Positions 30,748-33,495 of a stretch of 33,495 nt of DNA are shown piece after piece. Made by a program: the position numbers and the translations under genes. How positions within the stretch are numbered: position 1 is the first letter of the stretch; each line of letters starts with the position of its first letter. The notes beneath the pieces are model-generated. The model was not told where the DNA came from. It saw nothing but the letters and a program-made list of their open reading frames with translations, and made no database searches. Origin of the DNA: Agromyces seonyuensis (GTDB lineage Bacteria > Actinomycetota > Actinomycetes > Actinomycetales > Microbacteriaceae); the NCBI RefSeq assembly GCF_009789225.1, contig NZ_WSTA01000037.1, positions 1 to 33,495 of the forward strand. The letters are read 5' to 3'.

Positions 30748-32352
30748 TCAGTGGAAGAAGTGGCGCTCGCCCGTGAAGTACATGGTGACGCCGGCGCGCT
30801 CGGCCGCCGCGACGACCTCCTCGTCGCGGATCGAGCCGCCCGGCTGCACGACGGCGCGGACGCCGGCCGCGAGCAGGATCTCCAGGCCGTCGGCGAACGG
30901 GAAGAAGGCGTCCGAGGCGGCGACCGAGCGGCTCGCCCGCTCGCCCGCCCGCTCGACGGCGAGCTTGCACGAGTCGACGCGGTTGACCTGGCCCATGCCG
31001 ACGCCGACCGAGGCGCCGCCGTCGGCGAGCAGGATCGCGTTCGATTTCACCGCGCGCACGGCTCGCCAGGCGAACTCGAGGTCGGCGGCCGTGGCCTCGT
31101 CGACCGGCTCCCCCGCGGCGAGGGTCCACTCGGCGAACGGGGCGAAGTGCGCGTCGGCGGTCTGCACGAGCAGGCCGCCCGAGATCTGCTTCTGCTCGAC
31201 GACCGTCGGGGCGAAGCCCTCGGGCAGCTCGAGGATGCGCAGGTTCTTCTTCGTCTGGAGCAGCGCGAGCGCCTCGGGCTCGAACGCCGGCGCCACGATG
31301 ACCTCGGTGAAGATGTCCTTGACGGTCTCGGCCATGCCGAGCGTCACAGTGCGGTTCGCGGCGATGACGCCGCCGTAGGCCGAGACCGGGTCGCACTCGT
31401 GGGCGCGCAGGTGCGCCGAGGCGATCGGGTCGGTCGCGCCGACCGCGGCCACCGCGATGCCGCACGGGTTCGCGTGCTTGATGATCGCGACGGCCGGCTC
31501 GGCGAAGTCGTACGCGCTGCGCACCGCGGCGTCGGCGTCGACGTAGTTGTTGAAGGACATCTCCTTGCCGCCGTGCTGCACGGCCTGCGCGATGCCGGGC
31601 GCGCCCGTCGGGCTCGCGTAGACGGCCGCCTGCTGGTGCGAGTTCTCGCCGTAGCGGAGGCCGGCCTCCAGGTCCCAGTTCGCACCGAACCATGCCGGGA
31701 AGCCGGCGCCCTCGGCATCCGGCGCCACCTGGCCGCCGAGCCAGGTCGCGACCTGCGTGTCGTAGGAGGCGGTGTGGCGGAACGCGTCGCGCGAGAGCGC
31801 GGCCCGCTGCGCGAGGGTCGTGCCGCCCGCGGCGACCGCGGCGATGATCTCGTCGTAGCGGCTCGGCTCGACGACGATCGCGACGTTGGCGAAGTTCTTC
31901 GCCGAGGCGCGCACCATCGCGGGGCCGCCGATGTCGATCTGCTCGACGGTGTCGTTCTCGCTCGCGCCCGAGGCGACCGTCGCGGCGAACGGGTAGAGGT
32001 TGACGACGACGAGTTCGAACGCTCGGATGCCGCGCTCCGCGAGCTCGGTCTCATGGTGCTCGAGGCGCAGGTCGGCGAGCAGGCCGCCGTGCACGGCCGG
32101 GTGGAGCGTCTTGACGCGGCCGTCGAGGATCTCCGGGTAGCCCGTGACCTCCGCGGCCTCCGTGACGGGGTGGCCGGCGTCGCGGATCGTCGCGGCGGTG
32201 GAGCCCGTCGAGACGATCTCGACGCCCGCGCCGGCGAGCGCGGCGGCCAGCTCGACCAGGCCGGACTTGTCGCTCACCGAGATGAGCGCCCGGCGGATCT
32301 CGACGCGGTCGCGACGGCGGTAGAGGGACGGATCGTGCTTCGGGCCGCTCAT
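30748..32352 (-). CDS. purH: Bifunctional AICAR transformylase/IMP cyclohydrolase
   Basis: 534 residues, normal length. It catalyses the last two steps of IMP synthesis: formylation of AICAR with 10-formyl-THF and ring closure of FAICAR. N-terminal IMP cyclohydrolase domain (about 20-155): [62 protein letters not shown]-terminal transformylase domain (about 165-534): [12 protein letters not shown], the catalytic KHANPCG with its Lys-His pair, [18 protein letters not shown], and the closing [34 protein letters not shown] at 32352 has GAGGAG eight bases upstream. It lies 102 nt after purN on the same strand, forming a purN-purH operon with a small hairpin between. Part of the N-terminal extension (about 1-18) is charged and not conserved. 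Confidence 0.97.
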   Translation of the reverse strand: MSGPKHDPSLYRRRDRVEIRRALISVSDKSGLVELAAALAGAGVEIVSTGSTAATIRDAGHPVTEAAEVTGYPEILDGRVKTLHPAVHGGLLADLRLEHHETELAERGIRAFELVVVNLYPFAATVASGASENDTVEQIDIGGPAMVRASAKNFANVAIVVEPSRYDEIIAAVAAGGTTLAQRAALSRDAFRHTASYDTQVATWLGGQVAPDAEGAGFPAWFGANWDLEAGLRYGENSHQQAAVYASPTGAPGIAQAVQHGGKEMSFNNYVDADAAVRSAYDFAEPAVAIIKHANPCGIAVAAVGATDPIASAHLRAHECDPVSAYGGVIAANRTVTLGMAETVKDIFTEVIVAPAFEPEALALLQTKKNLRILELPEGFAPTVVEQKQISGGLLVQTADAHFAPFAEWTLAAGEPVDEATAADLEFAWRAVRAVKSNAILLADGGASVGVGMGQVNRVDSCKLAVERAGERASRSVAASDAFFPFADGLEILLAAGVRAVVQPGGSIRDEEVVAAAERAGVTMYFTGERHFFH

Positions 32353-32384
32353 GGCGTGGCTCCTCGTTCTCGGTGGTGCGGGAC

Positions 32385-32401
32385 CGGCCCGGATCGGGCC
32401 G
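32385..32401 (-). other. Hairpin between purN and purH
   Basis: 7-bp perfect stem (CGGCCCG/CGGGCCG) with a 3-base loop in the 102-nt purN-purH gap; too weak for full termination, possibly an mRNA processing or balance element. Confidence 0.35.
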
Positions 32402-32454
32402 TCAGGTCTGTTCGAATGGATGCTCCGCCCGCCGGCCGCGCCGAGGGCGACGCG

Positions 32455-33030
32455 TCAGAGGGTCAGCCGGCCCTCGGCGTAGTCGCGGACGGCGTCGATG
32501 AGCAGACGTCGTTCGACGGGCTTGATGCGGTCGTGCAGGCCCGCCTCGGTGTCGCCCGGGTACACGGGCACGCGCTCCTGGGCGATGATCGGGCCGCCGT
32601 CGACCGAGTCGTCGACGACGATGAGGCTGGCACCCGTGCGGGTCGCGCCCGCGGCGAGCGCGTCGCGGACGCCGTGCGCGCCGGGGAACTCCGGCAGATA
32701 GGCGGGATGGGTGTTCCAGAGTCTCGGCGTGTAGCGCTGCACCACGGCGGAGGGCACGAGCCGCATGAGCCCGGAGAGCACGACGAGGCCCGGCGTCCAT
32801 ACGTCGATCTCGCGGATGAGCGCCTCGCCCCACGCCGCGCGGTCGGCGTAGGCCGTGTACGGGACCGTGAAGACGGGGATGCCGAACTCCTCGCCGAGGG
32901 CGAGTCCGTCGGCGTCGCGGTCGGCGCCGATGGCGACGACCCGGGCCGGATAGTCGGCGGAGCGGGCCGCCTCGAGCAGTGCGCGGAGGTTCGAACCGCC
33001 GCCGGAGATGAGCACGACGAGTTCCAGCAC
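32455..33030 (-). CDS. purN: Phosphoribosylglycinamide formyltransferase
   Basis: 191 residues, the normal PurN size. It transfers the formyl group of 10-formyl-THF to GAR in purine synthesis. Motifs: [18 protein letters not shown] (phosphate-binding loop, about 6-23), [11 protein letters not shown], the [20 protein letters not shown] stretch with the catalytic Asn-His pair, [19 protein letters not shown] with the catalytic Asp. GTG at 33030 is chosen because a TAGGCT -10 box lies seven bases upstream and family homology begins at once; the mRNA is probably leaderless. It is first in the purN-purH operon and divergent from the membrane protein gene at 33179. Confidence 0.96.
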   Translation of the reverse strand: MLELVVLISGGGSNLRALLEAARSADYPARVVAIGADRDADGLALGEEFGIPVFTVPYTAYADRAAWGEALIREIDVWTPGLVVLSGLMRLVPSAVVQRYTPRLWNTHPAYLPEFPGAHGVRDALAAGATRTGASLIVVDDSVDGGPIIAQERVPVYPGDTEAGLHDRIKPVERRLLIDAVRDYAEGRLTL

Positions 33031-33037
33031 GGCTTCC

Positions 33038-33043
33038 AGCCTA
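33038..33043 (-). promoter_or_regulatory. -10 box of purN (leaderless) with nearby inverted repeat
   Basis: TAGGCT on the minus strand, seven bases, then GTG at 33030. A perfect inverted repeat CCCCG-TC-CGGGG at 33062-33073 lies where the -35 region should be and might be an operator. Confidence 0.5.
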
Positions 33044-33100
33044 ACCGAGCCGGGCGAGCTCCCCCGTCCGGGGTGGTTCCGCTCGCCGAGCACGGGCCAA

Positions 33101-33106
33101 TAGGAT
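33101..33106 (+). promoter_or_regulatory. Possible -10 box of the rightward membrane protein gene
   Basis: TAGGAT on the plus strand, giving a leader of about 66 nt that ends in an AAGGAGG ribosome site (33168-33174). Confidence 0.4.
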
Positions 33107-33178
33107 GCCCGCGAGCCGCGGAGACGCACCCGATCCGCAGACCGCGCGCCGACCCGACTCCCGCCCGAAGGAGGGCCC

Positions 33179-33495
33179 ATGGCGATCACCCTGCGCCGCC
33201 GCACCGCACCCGTCACCGTTTCCCGGGTCGACGGCGCCGAGCCCCGTCGCCGGCGTTCCCTCGACCGGATCGTCGGTATCGCCGTCGTCGCCGCGCTCGT
33301 CGTCGGCGTCGGCGCCGCCGTCGCCGTCTGGCGGGCCGGCGAAGCGGACGCGGCCCGGCTCGCCGACGTGCAGGAGTTGCGCGGCACCACCCTCCGATCG
33401 CAGGCCGAAGCCTGGCTGGCCGCGTGGGAGCCGCTCGCCGCCGCGGGCGGTGCGGACGCCGACGGCGCCGCCTCCAGAACCGAAGAGCACACCAC
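33179..33495 (+). CDS. N-terminal part of a single-pass membrane protein (runs off the window)
   Basis: 105 codons visible, no stop before the end. ATG at 33179 is fixed by an excellent AAGGAGG four bases upstream. A basic cytoplasmic N-terminus of about 37 residues ([16 protein letters not shown]) is followed by one helix (about 38-57, rich in Val/Ala/Gly) and then an extracytoplasmic Ala/Glu/Asp-rich region that looks helical ([18 protein letters not shown]). This type-II layout fits many actinobacterial proteins of unknown function. No domain is recognisable in the part seen. It is divergent from purN. Confidence 0.7.
   Translation, partial: MAITLRRRTAPVTVSRVDGAEPRRRRSLDRIVGIAVVAALVVGVGAAVAVWRAGEADAARLADVQELRGTTLRSQAEAWLAAWEPLAAAGGADADGAASRTEEHT

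Overview
The window is a high-GC (about 70%), gene-dense stretch of actinobacterial chromosome. Strong G/C third positions, GTG/TTG starts, many leaderless genes with a TANNNT -10 box, a CUT1/ROK amino-sugar operon, a membrane-linked dimethylargininase and the general protein style all point to the Microbacteriaceae. The genus cannot be fixed from the sequence alone. I see no rRNA, tRNA, CRISPR array, insertion sequence, prophage or integrase; the region looks like ordinary chromosome.

Layout. 1-4270: C-terminal part of a Pro/Thr-rich membrane protein, purU (formyl-THF deformylase), a small YrdB-type membrane protein, and a divergent pair of an ABC-2/YhgE-like membrane protein and a TetR regulator with an inverted-repeat operator between them. 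4409-12353 (minus strand): a tightly overlapping amino-sugar operon read ROK repressor - lipoprotein binding protein - two CUT1 permeases - GH3 beta-N-acetylhexosaminidase - ROK kinase - nagB, headed by a 27-bp inverted-repeat operator. It should import and hydrolyse GlcNAc-containing oligosaccharides, phosphorylate the sugar and deaminate GlcN-6-P to Fru-6-P; nagA is absent. 12523-15894: a secreted 1123-residue subtilase. 16199-18961: a NitT/TauT-type ABC importer. 19223-20098: an alpha/beta hydrolase.

20200-25008: NADP isocitrate dehydrogenase, divergent from a GNAT acetyltransferase and an alkyltransferase-like protein. These converge, across a hexanucleotide microsatellite, on a NarL-type two-component pair (response regulator then sensor kinase). 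25237-28985: a heterodimeric ABC exporter with one degenerate ATP site. It is preceded by a roughly 350-nt leader with its own promoter and a well-initiated 31-codon ORF. 29393-30646: a dimethylargininase fused to a four-helix membrane domain. 30748-33030: purN-purH. 33179-33495: start of a divergent membrane protein.

The observations most worth following are: (i) the leader ORF ahead of the ABC exporter, a possible ribosome-mediated attenuator; (ii) the membrane-domain/DDAH fusion; (iii) a tandem duplication of the ROK-kinase/nagB junction that creates a chimeric 31-codon ORF; (iv) at least six genes whose -10 box lies exactly 6 or 7 nt from the start codon, so the mRNAs are predicted to be leaderless; and (v) near-identical terminator stems at unrelated genes.
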